The translations under genes and the position numbers were made by a program. The notes under the pieces were generated by a model, which had not been told where the DNA came from, searched no databases, and saw only the letters and a program-made list of their open reading frames with translations. Shown in pieces: positions 1-8,733 of a DNA stretch of 64,000 nt. Source of the stretch: Verrucomicrobiota bacterium (GTDB lineage Bacteria; Verrucomicrobiota; Verrucomicrobiia; Opitutales; Opitutaceae); assembly GCA_023457715.1 (NCBI GenBank), contig JAEWKR010000056.1:1-64000 (forward strand), read 5' to 3'. The stretch's first letter is position 1. Every line of letters begins with the position of its first letter.

Positions 1-151
1 CCCCCATCCTTGCCGCTTATCGCTACCGCCCAAGCCCTCCCGCCTTTCGCCTGCCCGCAACCTCCGCGCAGGCCTCCGCTATTTATGCACAGAGAAAACC
101 CTTGCGATGGAACAAAGGGCGCCGGAACGTGCACGACGTCTATTTACGCCT

Positions 152-1102
152 ATGATCGTAACCACCGCGCAGCTCTTCAAACATGCCTACGGCAAATACG
201 CCGTTGGGGCCTACAATATCAATAACGCCGAACAGGCGATGGGCCTCTTCCGTGGCTGCATCGATTCGCAGGCGCCGTTCATCATCCAGATTTCCAAGGG
301 CGCGCGCAAGTACACCGACAAGAAGATGTTGGAAGCGATCATTCGCTCCGCCAACGACATCTTCCCGGAGGCGATCTTCGCCGTCCACCTGGATCACGGT
401 GACGAAGAGACCTGTTACGACTGCATCAACTCGGGCTTCTACAGCTCGGTGATGATCGACGCCTCGCACGAGACCTACGAGAAGAACGTCGAGATCTCGA
501 AACGCGTGGTCGAGGTCGCTCACAAAAAGGGCCTCTCGGTCGAGGCTGAGCTCGGCATGCTCGGCGGCGTCGAGGAAGACATCAAGGTCGAGGACGGTCA
601 CGCCACGCTGACCAACCCGGAAGAAGCCCAGGACTTCGTCAAGAAGACCGGCTGCGACTCTCTCGCTTGCGCCATCGGCACCAGCCACGGCGCTTACAAG
701 TTCAAGGGCAAGCAGTCCCTCCACTTCAGCGTCTTGCAGGACATCCAGAAGCTGATGCCGGGCTTCCCGCTCGTCATGCACGGTTCGTCCTCGGTGCCGC
801 AGGACGAGGTGGCCCGCATCAACGCCGCCGGCGGCAAGCTCGGCAGCGCGGTCGGCGTGGACGTCAACGAATACCTTCCCGCCGCGAAGCTCGGGGTGAC
901 CAAGATCAACATCGATACCGACGGCCGTCTCGTCTGGACCCGCGTGCATCGCGAGTACTTCCGCGACAAGCCGGAGGAGTTCGATTTCCGCCCGCCGGGC
1001 AAGGTCTTCATGACCGAATACGCCAAGTTCATCGCCAGCCGCAACCAGCTCCTCGGCAGCGCCGGGCAGCTGAGCGATCTGCGCAAGAACCTCGGCAAGT
1101 AA
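152..1102 (+). CDS. fba: Class II fructose-bisphosphate aldolase
   Basis: Predicted zinc-dependent aldolase that cleaves or forms fructose 1,6-bisphosphate in glycolysis and gluconeogenesis, cytoplasmic, 316 aa. The N-terminus MIVTTAQLFKHAYGKYAVGA fits class II ketose-bisphosphate aldolases. HLDHGD at about residues 79-84 supplies the metal-site His, VMHGSSSVP is a phosphate-binding segment, and GVTKINIDTDGR is the conserved C-terminal active-site strand. An in-frame ATG at 107 would add 15 residues of unrelated character, so the start at 152 is preferred. No Shine-Dalgarno motif is visible. A strong terminator follows at once, so the gene ends its own transcription unit. Confidence 0.93.
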   Translation: MIVTTAQLFKHAYGKYAVGAYNINNAEQAMGLFRGCIDSQAPFIIQISKGARKYTDKKMLEAIIRSANDIFPEAIFAVHLDHGDEETCYDCINSGFYSSVMIDASHETYEKNVEISKRVVEVAHKKGLSVEAELGMLGGVEEDIKVEDGHATLTNPEEAQDFVKKTGCDSLACAIGTSHGAYKFKGKQSLHFSVLQDIQKLMPGFPLVMHGSSSVPQDEVARINAAGGKLGSAVGVDVNEYLPAAKLGVTKINIDTDGRLVWTRVHREYFRDKPEEFDFRPPGKVFMTEYAKFIASRNQLLGSAGQLSDLRKNLGK

Positions 1103-1121
1103 ACCGTCTCGCTCGCTTTCC

Positions 1122-1153
1122 AGGCCGCCCCTTTTCCGGGGCGGCCTTTTTTA
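1122..1153 (+). terminator. Rho-independent terminator after fba
   Basis: A 10-bp G+C stem (AGGCCGCCCC pairing with GGGGCGGCCT) with a short loop is followed by a T-rich run. It lies 19 bp after the fba stop codon. Confidence 0.85.
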
Positions 1154-1246
1154 TGGCGGTGACTCGCCTGGGACGCTGTCCGCGCTCCGCCGGCCCGGAA
1201 TCCCGATCTCCGGTGGCGTCCAGCCGCGTTCGCCTCCCCCGCTGGC

Positions 1247-3295
1247 TCACCCGCCGGGTTTCGTGGCCAGGGACCACGCGCCCTTCCCGTCGCACTCGGC
1301 GCACTCCTTCGTCAACTGCACCCGGCCCGCCGTGCAGGCCTGACACCGAATGTGCCCGCCTTCGCAGTGGGGACAGTCCTGCTTGATCACCGAGCCTTTC
1401 CCCTTGCCCGTCCCTCCGCAGGTGCCGCAGGTCACGCGCTTGCGTTCCTCGACGAGCGTGCCGCCCCCACCGCACGTCGTGCAGGGAGGAATTCCGGCCG
1501 TCTGGATGGTCCCCTGGCCGCCGCAGTACGTGCAATTCTGATGGCCCTTCCCCCCGCACGTGGGACACGCCGCGGAGTCCGGCACCCGGCCTTTGCCGCC
1601 ACAGGTCGGACACGGCCTCACCGTCGTCAGCTCGGCGTGCCGCTGCGCGGCGGCCGGGTCCTGCGCCGCGGCGTAATAACGCGCGGCCTCTCCGTACTGC
1701 CCCATCGAATCCAGGTACCGGGCGAGCTGTGCCTTGAGTCTGGCAACGCCCGGTCCCTCTGTCTGCTTCTCCGTGTACGGAGCCGCCGCCGCGGTCTGAG
1801 GATCGAGCAGCCGGGCCAGCGCCGGCGCCGCCCGCTCGGGAGCCAGCCGCAGAAGTTCGGCCAGGAGCGGCGCGGCCTGCTCCCGCTCGCCCGCGCGGAA
1901 GGCCGCGACCGCGGCATCGCGCGCCACCTCAAGATTCACGGGACCACCGGCACCCTTCAGCGCGGCCCGCGCCACGGCCAGGTGGCCCGCCGCCGACCCC
2001 TTCGCCGCCGCATGGGTGTAAGCGTCCAACGCCTTTTTCGCGCCCGCCGGCCCAGAGTTTTCCCGTTCGTACAGCCGCCCCAGCAGGAGATCGGCTTCCG
2101 CCGGCGCGTCGCGCCGGGCGGCAATCTGCTGCAACACGCCGATCTGCCGGCTGGCCTCCGCGGGGGACGTGGCGCCCGTCCGCTGGTAAAGATCCAGGAG
2201 CAGCGGCACCGCCGTCAGATCCCCCTCGGCCACGGCTGGCTCCAGCCAGCGCTCGGCCTGCGCGAAGCGCCGGGCGCGGAGGTCTTCGCCCGCCACCCAC
2301 CGGCGCGCCGTCCGATCACCCGCATTCGCCGCCTCGGCCAGATGAGGGTACGCCGCATCCGGCTCATCGGGTCGGTGCCGCAGCAGCGCCCGTCCGTACG
2401 CCGCGCGAAACGGCTGGCGGGTGCGGACGCCGGAATCCAGCAGCGCGCGCATTTCCGCGGTCGCGGCGGCCCAATCGCCCGCCCGCATTGCGGCCTGCGC
2501 CCGCTCCCATTTTGCGAGAGTGGCGGGTTCCGGGCCTTCGAAGTAATCCAGTGCCGATACCAGCGCCGACCATTGCCGGGTCAATGGGTCGTCGGCCGCC
2601 GCCACCGCCGCCAGCAATTCCAGCCGCAGCATCAACGCCGGAGTCGGCTTTCCCGGTTCCGAGGAGGCGATCTCCTGCCGCAGCGCCGCTTCGTCGCGGC
2701 GCGCCACGTCCGGTTCAAACTGCTTCAGCGTCCGATAAAGCGCGGGGGATTGGCGGCTGAAGTCGGCCAACGGCCGCTCGTACTGCTCCCGCCGCAGACG
2801 TTCCAACTCGGACAACGTAGGAAAAGCCGGCGGAGGTTGACGCTCCAGCAGCGCTCGCGCCGCGTCGGACCGCCCTGCCTTGAAGAGCGCCCGCGCCTGC
2901 TCCGCCGCCCGCTCGAACGCCGCGGCCTCGGTCGTCTGGGTCAATCCCTCGACGAACGCGCTGAACCGGCGGAGCCGCTCCCGGGACCAGGTGCGCAACG
3001 GCTCGGTCGTCTGCTGTTCCGACCACCGGCGCATCCGTTCCTGTTCGTCGCGGAGCTGTTGCAGGCCGTCGCGGTACACCTCGCCTGCGTCCTCTGCAAT
3101 CGCGAGGTGGACGCGGACCTCGTCCGCGTCGTTCGCATCCCTGGAATCCCCCTTCAACCCCCACCACGAGGCGATGGCGAGCACCGCCACCGCGACGCCC
3201 GCCAAACCCAGCTCCCGCGGCCCAAAGCCCAGAAGAACGCGGCGGGCGACCGCGCGGGTCGGCTGAACAGGGGGAGGCTCAGGATTCGCTGACAT
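1247..3295 (-). CDS. Membrane-anchored TPR/Sel1-like protein with C-terminal DnaJ-type zinc cluster
   Basis: 682 aa of unknown function. One N-terminal membrane segment (about residues 25-45, rich in Ala, Leu and Val) is followed by a long Ala/Arg-rich helical region with degenerate TPR or Sel1-like repeats. The last ~130 residues hold about eight C-x-x-C pairs of the DnaJ central-domain kind (CPTCGGKG, CTYCGGQG, CTTCGGGG, CGTCGGTG, CPHCEGGH, CAECDGKG). There is no J domain, so this is not DnaJ. The ATG at 3295 (MSANPEPPP) is chosen over upstream Mets because a GGGGGGCGGA stretch precedes it, one of the few SD-like signals in the window. It converges on fba. Confidence 0.7.
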   Translation of the reverse strand: MSANPEPPPVQPTRAVARRVLLGFGPRELGLAGVAVAVLAIASWWGLKGDSRDANDADEVRVHLAIAEDAGEVYRDGLQQLRDEQERMRRWSEQQTTEPLRTWSRERLRRFSAFVEGLTQTTEAAAFERAAEQARALFKAGRSDAARALLERQPPPAFPTLSELERLRREQYERPLADFSRQSPALYRTLKQFEPDVARRDEAALRQEIASSEPGKPTPALMLRLELLAAVAAADDPLTRQWSALVSALDYFEGPEPATLAKWERAQAAMRAGDWAAATAEMRALLDSGVRTRQPFRAAYGRALLRHRPDEPDAAYPHLAEAANAGDRTARRWVAGEDLRARRFAQAERWLEPAVAEGDLTAVPLLLDLYQRTGATSPAEASRQIGVLQQIAARRDAPAEADLLLGRLYERENSGPAGAKKALDAYTHAAAKGSAAGHLAVARAALKGAGGPVNLEVARDAAVAAFRAGEREQAAPLLAELLRLAPERAAPALARLLDPQTAAAAPYTEKQTEGPGVARLKAQLARYLDSMGQYGEAARYYAAAQDPAAAQRHAELTTVRPCPTCGGKGRVPDSAACPTCGGKGHQNCTYCGGQGTIQTAGIPPCTTCGGGGTLVEERKRVTCGTCGGTGKGKGSVIKQDCPHCEGGHIRCQACTAGRVQLTKECAECDGKGAWSLATKPGG

Positions 3296-3404
3296 TCCGC
3301 CCCCCATGTATCGACCGCAACCCCCCAACCTTCAACGGGAATAGCATTTTGCCACCGAGTTCACACCCCCGCGGGGCATCATCCCGTTTTCTCAGCGGGT
3401 GCAC

Positions 3405-3491
3405 GTAGCGAGGAGCGCCAGCGAGTCGACCGGCGCATCCCACGTGTTCGCCATGCCACCCAGATTTCGAATCGCTGGCGCTCTTCGCTAC
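3405..3491. repeat. REP-like inverted repeat in the gap before cysS
   Basis: The arms at 3405-3424 and 3472-3491 are 20-bp inverted copies with one mismatch around a 47-bp spacer. The left arm and the bases after it (gtagcgaggagcgccagcga, then gtcgaccggc) recur with a few changes at 27341-27370. This suggests a dispersed family. The rest of the 3296-3624 gap shows nothing recognisable apart from a pyrimidine-rich stretch before cysS. Confidence 0.6.
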
Positions 3492-3624
3492 GGCGCAAAG
3501 CCCGGGGCGAGGTGAACGTGAGCGTCACCCATGGGGTGACAATTGCCTGGCTCCCTTCAGGTCCTCCGCTCCGCCTTCGCCATTGGCTTTCCTGGGAAAA
3601 CTGCTACGTCCCCACCCTTCCTCG

Positions 3625-5004
3625 ATGGCCCTCCGACTCTACGATTCGCTCGCCCGTGCCGTACGTGAACTCACCGCCTCCCACGCCGATGGCGTCTTCC
3701 GGTTCTATAATTGCGGCCCGACCGTCTACGCCCCTGCGCACATCGGCAACTTCCGCACGTTCATCGTCAACGACGTGCTCCGCCGGATGCTCGAGCTGCA
3801 GTTCGGCCCGGACAAGGTGAAGCACGTGCGCAACCTGACCGACGTCGACGACAAGACGATCCGCCGGTCGCGCGAGGAAAAGCGCCCGCTCGGCGAGGTG
3901 ACGAAGCAATGGACGGCCAAGTTTCACGCCGATTGCGCCGCGCTCAACTGCCTCTCCCCCCACGTCGAACCCGCGGCAACCACGCACATTCGCGAGCAGG
4001 TGGACATGATCGAGGTGCTGATGCGCAAGGGGAACGCCTATCGCGCGGCTGACGGCTCCGTCTATTTCAAGGTGTCCTCATTCAGCGGTTACGGCCGGCT
4101 CTCCCGTGTCAAGGAACGCGAACTCCAGCCCGGCAGCGCGCTCGCGGGCAAATCCCAGACTGCGGACGCCGACGAGAAGGAGGACGGGAGCGATTTCGCC
4201 CTCTGGAAAGCGTGGAAGGCCGAGGACGGCGATGTGAAATGGCCGGGGCCTGCCGACGCCTCCGAGGGCCGTCCCGGCTGGCACATCGAGTGCAGCGCCA
4301 TGAGCAAGAAACACCTCGGCGACACCATCGATCTGCACACCGGCGGCGTTGACCTGCTCTTTCCCCATCACGAGAACGAAATCGCCCAGAGCGAGTGCTG
4401 CAATGGCACCGCCTTCTCGCGCCACTGGTACCACAGCGAGCACCTGCTCGCTGACGGAAAGAAGATGAGCAAGTCGCTGGGTAATCTGTACACGCTCGAC
4501 GAACTTGTCGCGAAAGGCTTCACGCCGATGGCGCTGCGCTACGCCCTCCTGACCGGCCATCCGCGCAAGCAGCTCAATTTCACGCTGGAATCCCTGCACG
4601 CCGCGGAGAAGGCGCTGGCGACCTTGCGCGCCTATCGCGCGACCCTGCCGGCCACCGGTGGCGACGCCGCCGTGTTCGCACCGTTCTTTGCCGCCTTGGA
4701 GGACGACCTGAACACGCCGGCCGCGCTCGGCGCGCTGTTCACGGTGGTGAATCGCGGCCCCGCCGGCGTCGATGCGGCCCTCTTCGATCGCGCGATGTTC
4801 GCCCTCGGCCTGACTCTCGACGCGCCCGCGGCCGCCAAGGCTGAGGCGCCCGCTGAAGTAAAGGCGCTGGCGGACCGCCGCTGGGCCGCCAAACAGGCCA
4901 GGGACTTCGCCGCCGCCGACGCGCTGCGCAAGGAAATCGCCGCGACCGGATGGACCATGCTCGATCGCAAGGACGGGTACTCGCTGGAGAAGGCGAAGGG
5001 GTGA
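3625..5004 (+). CDS. cysS: Cysteinyl-tRNA synthetase
   Basis: Class I aminoacyl-tRNA synthetase that charges tRNA-Cys, cytoplasmic, 459 aa, the usual length. The HIGH-type motif appears as AHIGN after YNCGPTVY, whose Cys is a zinc ligand. Further zinc-site residues are in GWHIECSAMS and HHENEIAQSE, and the signature loop is KKMSKSLGN. The C-terminal anticodon-binding helices end in a DALRKEIAATGW-like segment. The ATG at 3625 (MALRLYDS) is chosen because the 14 residues encoded upstream do not fit the family. The leader is pyrimidine-rich (cccacccttcctcg) with no SD. Confidence 0.96.
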   Translation: MALRLYDSLARAVRELTASHADGVFRFYNCGPTVYAPAHIGNFRTFIVNDVLRRMLELQFGPDKVKHVRNLTDVDDKTIRRSREEKRPLGEVTKQWTAKFHADCAALNCLSPHVEPAATTHIREQVDMIEVLMRKGNAYRAADGSVYFKVSSFSGYGRLSRVKERELQPGSALAGKSQTADADEKEDGSDFALWKAWKAEDGDVKWPGPADASEGRPGWHIECSAMSKKHLGDTIDLHTGGVDLLFPHHENEIAQSECCNGTAFSRHWYHSEHLLADGKKMSKSLGNLYTLDELVAKGFTPMALRYALLTGHPRKQLNFTLESLHAAEKALATLRAYRATLPATGGDAAVFAPFFAALEDDLNTPAALGALFTVVNRGPAGVDAALFDRAMFALGLTLDAPAAAKAEAPAEVKALADRRWAAKQARDFAAADALRKEIAATGWTMLDRKDGYSLEKAKG

Positions 5005-5013
5005 GGGCGATCC

Positions 5014-5108
5014 ATTTATGATTTATGATGTATGATTTATATTTATGCTTTGGCGGCCATCGGCCGCAGCTTCGGACCAATCATAAATCATAAATCGTAA
5101 ATCATAAA
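5014..5108. repeat. Inverted pair of A+T heptamer repeats
   Basis: The left arm 5014-5047 is read as 7-mers atttatg, atttatg, atgtatg, atttat, atttatg. The right arm 5081-5108 is tcataaa, tcataaa, tcgtaaa, tcataaa. The arms are inverted copies around a G+C-rich loop. The block stands out in a GC-rich genome and lies just after cysS, where it could act as a transcription terminator. Confidence 0.8.
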
Positions 5109-5242
5109 TTGCCCACGCGGCGGGCTCACATGCCGCCCTGGCGCCCCAACACCACTCGTCCCCTTGACACGCGCCGCCTTTCCCGGCGCTGTTGTCCCTT
5201 CCCGGCCCTGCAATCGTACGCAGGACCACCTTCATCACTTCC

Positions 5243-7180
5243 ATGGCCATGACTCCGCTCGAAGAAATCCGCCACTCGTCCTCACACGTGCTGGCGACCG
5301 CCCTGCTCCGCGTCTTTCCTGACGCCAAACTGGATATCGGGCCGCCGACCGACACAGGTTTCTACTACGACGTCGACCTGGAGCATAAACTCACCACGGA
5401 CGACCTCGCGAAAATCGAGGCGGAGATGAAGAAGGTCATCGACGAGAACCAGTCGTTCCAGCGCAAGGAGGTCTCGCGTGAAGAGGCCGCGGAGATCATC
5501 CGGAAGATCGGCCAGGAACGCTATAAACTGGGCCGGTTGGCGGACATCCCCGAGGGCGAAAAGATCTCGTTCTATCAGAACGGCGAATTCATCGATCTTT
5601 GCGCCGGCACGCACGTCCGGTACACGAAACAGATCAAGGCGTTCAAGCTCCTCTCCATCGCCGGCGCCTATCATCGCGGCGACGAGAAGAACAAGCAGCT
5701 CCAGCGGATCTACGGCACGGCTTTCGCGTCCAAGGACGAACTGGCGCAGTACCTGAACCAGCTCGAACAGGCAAAGCTGCGCGACCACCGGAAACTCGGG
5801 CGGGAACTGAAGCTTTTCCACATCGACGAGGACGTCGGCCAGGGACTGATCCTGTGGACGCCCAATGGCGCGACCCTGCGCCAGGAACTCCAGACCTTCA
5901 TCAGCGAGGAATTGCGAAAGCAGGGCTACTCGCAGGTTTTCACGCCGCATATCGGCAAGCTCGAGCTCTACAAGACCTCCGGCCACTTCCCCTACTACAA
6001 GGACTCGCAGTTCTCGCCCGTTTTCGAGAACGACTCCCTCGCCCAGGCGATTGGCGAAAACTGCTCGTGCGCCGAGGCGTTCGCACGACTTGATGCGGTC
6101 TCCTCGAACCTGCGCGACCAGATCAATGCGCGCACCGGCCGCGAAACCATCGCCGCCGATCGCGTGCGCCCGGACGACCAGTTGCTCAGCGGCTTCATGT
6201 TGAAGCCGATGAACTGCCCCCACCACATCAAGATCTTTGCGTCCCAGCCGCATTCGTACCGGGACCTCCCAATCCGCCTCGCCGAGTTCGGCACCGTGTA
6301 CCGGTGGGAACAGAGCGGTGAGCTCAATGGCATGACCCGCGTCCGCGGCTTTACGCAGGATGACGCCCACCTGTTCTGCACCGAGGAGCAGGTCGCCCAG
6401 GAAGTCCTCGGCTGTCTGTCCCTCGTGCGGATTGTGCTGACCACGCTCGGCATGCAGGACTATCGCGTCCGCGTCGGTCTGCGGGATCCGGACTCCAACA
6501 AGTACACCGGCACCAAGGAGAATTGGGACAAGGCCGAAAACGCGTGCCGCGAAGCCGCAAAATCGCTGGGCGTGCCGTTCACCGAAGAGCCCGGTGAGGC
6601 CGCGTTCTACGGCCCCAAGATCGACTTCGTCATCAAGGACGTGATCGGACGCGAGTGGCAGCTGGGTACCGTGCAGGTCGACTACAACCTGCCGATCCGC
6701 TTCGACCTGTCCTACATCGGACCGGACAACCAGCCGCACCGCCCCGTCATGATCCACCGCGCCCCCTTTGGCTCGATGGAACGCTTCTGTGGCGTGTTGA
6801 TCGAGCACTTTGCCGGCGACTTTCCGGTGTGGCTCGCGCCCGAGCAGGTTCGCCTCGTGCCGATCTCTGACAAGACGATGGAGTATGCCCGGAGCCTGCT
6901 CGGCAAACTGAAGTCCGAGGGCCTGCGCGCCACGCTTGACGAACACAGCGACAAGCTTGGCGCCAAGATCCGCCGCGCGGAACTGGACAAGGTCCCGTAC
7001 ACCCTCGTCATCGGCCAGAAGGAGGCCGAGGCGAACAGCGTGTCCGTACGGTCGCGCGCCCGCGGCGACGAAGGGGTGATGACTGCCGACGCCTACCTCG
7101 CGAAGGTGAAGGCGGAAGTCACGAGCCGCGCCCTGCCGGAGAAGAAGAAGACGGAGGCCGCGCCGCCAGCGAAGGACTGA
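5243..7180 (+). CDS. thrS: Threonyl-tRNA synthetase without TGS domain
   Basis: Class II synthetase that charges tRNA-Thr, 645 aa. The protein starts almost directly with the editing domain: HSSSH at residues 11-15 and the DLCAGTH segment are the editing/zinc HxxxH...CxxxH elements. The usual ~60-residue N-terminal TGS domain is absent. Catalytic motifs follow: MNCPHH (zinc Cys), motif 2 in FGTVYRWEQSGELNG with MTRVRGFTQDDAH, and motif 3 as APFGSMERF. Between KDSQF (about 257) and MLKPMNC there are roughly 50 more residues than in E. coli ThrS. The C-terminal anticodon-binding domain is present. The start could be 5243 or the ATG at 5249; no SD is visible. Confidence 0.95.
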   Translation: MAMTPLEEIRHSSSHVLATALLRVFPDAKLDIGPPTDTGFYYDVDLEHKLTTDDLAKIEAEMKKVIDENQSFQRKEVSREEAAEIIRKIGQERYKLGRLADIPEGEKISFYQNGEFIDLCAGTHVRYTKQIKAFKLLSIAGAYHRGDEKNKQLQRIYGTAFASKDELAQYLNQLEQAKLRDHRKLGRELKLFHIDEDVGQGLILWTPNGATLRQELQTFISEELRKQGYSQVFTPHIGKLELYKTSGHFPYYKDSQFSPVFENDSLAQAIGENCSCAEAFARLDAVSSNLRDQINARTGRETIAADRVRPDDQLLSGFMLKPMNCPHHIKIFASQPHSYRDLPIRLAEFGTVYRWEQSGELNGMTRVRGFTQDDAHLFCTEEQVAQEVLGCLSLVRIVLTTLGMQDYRVRVGLRDPDSNKYTGTKENWDKAENACREAAKSLGVPFTEEPGEAAFYGPKIDFVIKDVIGREWQLGTVQVDYNLPIRFDLSYIGPDNQPHRPVMIHRAPFGSMERFCGVLIEHFAGDFPVWLAPEQVRLVPISDKTMEYARSLLGKLKSEGLRATLDEHSDKLGAKIRRAELDKVPYTLVIGQKEAEANSVSVRSRARGDEGVMTADAYLAKVKAEVTSRALPEKKKTEAAPPAKD

Positions 7181-7192
7181 TTCTCCAAGCCC

Positions 7193-7264
7193 GGCCACAA
7201 AGAACACAAAAAAGGCACGAAAAGGATCTCTCCCTTTTCGTGCCTTTTCGTGTTTTTCGTGGCC
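7193..7264. terminator. Large bidirectional hairpin between thrS and cyclophilin gene
   Basis: A near-perfect inverted repeat (ggccacaaagaacac... against ...gtgtttttcgtggcc) with A-rich and T-rich stretches in opposite arms. It sits between convergent genes and could terminate both. Confidence 0.75.
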
Positions 7265-7277
7265 AGGCTTCGAACGG

Positions 7278-7907
7278 CTATTTCGCCGGCGTTGCCTCCA
7301 CAGGTTCCGCCACTCGCACCATCACGTCCTTCACCAAGACCGGTTTCAGGGGCTTGCTTTGATTCCCATCTGGCCCGCGCGTCAGCGGTGCATCGGCGAT
7401 CGCGTCAACCACCTCCATCCCGCGCACCACCTGGCCGAAAATCGTGTAGCCGGGGTGGAGCGGGAAGTCTTGGTGCACGATGAAGAACTGGCTCTGGTTC
7501 GTATTCGGTCCGGTGTTCGCCAGGGCCACCGTGCCGCGTTTGTAGCCGCCACGGTACAGCGGGGAAGTCTTGTCGATTTCGTCATCGAACACCCCACCCC
7601 ACGCACTTTCGCCGCCGGAACCGTCGCCTTTAGGATCACCGCCCTGGATCATGAAGCCCTTGATCACGCGGTGGAAGGGCGTGCCCCGATAGTAGCCGCG
7701 TTGCGCCAGGAGCCGGAAGTTTTCCACCGCCTTCGGCGCCACCCCGGCCAGCAGCTCGATCTCGATTTCTCCCTGATCAGTGATGAGGGTGGCGAGCAGG
7801 CGCGCGGGGGCTTGGCTCGCCACTCCCGCCTTCTCGCCCTTTCCGCACCCAGCAAGGAACAGGCTTGCGCCGATCAGCCACACCCAGCCAAAGCGAGGAA
7901 TCGTCAT
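7278..7907 (-). CDS. Cyclophilin-type peptidyl-prolyl isomerase lipoprotein
   Basis: Predicted to catalyse proline cis-trans isomerisation during folding of exported proteins, 209 aa. The start MTIPRFGWVWLIGASLFLAGC gives a lipoprotein signal peptide with lipobox LAGC (lipidated Cys at about residue 21), so a membrane-anchored location in the envelope is inferred. The cyclophilin core is clear: FHRVIKGFMIQGGDP, GGVFDDE, SQFFIVHQDFP and YTIFGQVVRGMEVVD. An upstream in-frame Met would spoil the signal peptide. It converges on thrS. Confidence 0.9.
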   Translation of the reverse strand: MTIPRFGWVWLIGASLFLAGCGKGEKAGVASQAPARLLATLITDQGEIEIELLAGVAPKAVENFRLLAQRGYYRGTPFHRVIKGFMIQGGDPKGDGSGGESAWGGVFDDEIDKTSPLYRGGYKRGTVALANTGPNTNQSQFFIVHQDFPLHPGYTIFGQVVRGMEVVDAIADAPLTRGPDGNQSKPLKPVLVKDVMVRVAEPVEATPAK

Positions 7908-8063
7908 GCTCGGGGATTTCCGCCCGGCGGCCGCGCGAGTCAAGGCTGCAGGTCGGATGGCGGCCGGGCCGGCCGCGGTCCATCAAGCCGCCGAGCCGCA
8001 AGGTTCCGGTGGACGGCGGGCGGCTCGCCCGCCTTCCGGGCCGGCGACCGCCCTGCTCGGCCC

Positions 8064-8465
8064 TTACTTCCGCTTCGGCTTTGCTGATCCGTTGGTTTTG
8101 GTCCCGTTCGGCTTGGCGCCGGCCGCCTTGCTGCCATTTCCCTTCCGTTTCGCGGGAGCGGGCGGCACGTCTATGGACTCCAGCGTCGAAAAGAAGGCCG
8201 ACAGCGAAACGTCGATCGCATCGACCAGCCGGGCAATGCTGGAAAGGGACAGGTTGCGCACGCCGCGTTCCACGTCGGCGAGATAGGTGCGATGCATGTC
8301 GGCACGCCAGGCCAGCTCCTCCTGGGAAAGGGCAAGCTTCTGGCGATATCGACGAACGGTGGCGCCAAAGCGGCGCTTGAGCGAGGTCTCGTCTGCTGGA
8401 GTAGAAGATCTTTTGGCCACGGGAGCGGAATCGTAACAAGCGCAGCAATAGTCGATAAGTGACAC
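8064..8465 (-). CDS. XRE-family HTH regulator with basic tail
   Basis: 133 aa. A helix-turn-helix of the Cro/C1 type lies at about residues 30-90 (RRYRQKLALSQEELAWRADM, TYLADVERGVRNLSLSSIAR). The last ~35 residues are a low-complexity Lys/Gly/Asn/Pro tail that could bind nucleic acid without sequence specificity. The target is unknown. It is transcribed away from alaS across a 268-bp gap, so alaS or its own gene are possible targets. The exact start is uncertain. Confidence 0.8.
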   Translation of the reverse strand: MSLIDYCCACYDSAPVAKRSSTPADETSLKRRFGATVRRYRQKLALSQEELAWRADMHRTYLADVERGVRNLSLSSIARLVDAIDVSLSAFFSTLESIDVPPAPAKRKGNGSKAAGAKPNGTKTNGSAKPKRK

Positions 8466-8733
8466 TGATGCAGACCCTACCCGGGCAGGTTCCGCCGAGA
8501 GCCACTGCGCAAATCTTTCAACTGGAACCCCTTCCGCATCACCCCAGCGTTCCGGCCCGTGGTCCCCTGGACTCCTCGCGGCCCCGCTCGGCGTATTGAA
8601 GATTATGACACACCGGGGGGATTCGCAACCGCCCCGGGGCGGATTTTCCGCCGGAATCGCCTATGTGCGGTGGGAAATCACGACTTGCTAAGCACGAGGG
8701 CCGACACTGTGCTCTCGCTCTTATTCGCCGCGC

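Noticed and set aside
107..151. Longer N-terminus for fba from ATG 107
   Set aside because: The 15 added residues (MEQRAPERARRLFTP) are unlike class II aldolases, which begin near MIVTTAQLF.
10..225. 71-codon ORF at the window start
   Set aside because: It overlaps fba out of frame, with low-complexity Pro/Arg composition and no family.
1247..3295. Gene as dnaJ
   Set aside because: It has CxxCxGxG zinc repeats but no J domain or HPD motif.
6016..6190. Insertion in ThrRS as an intein
   Set aside because: It is only ~50 residues, with no splicing motifs (no N-terminal Cys/Ser block with a C-terminal HN-C/S/T).
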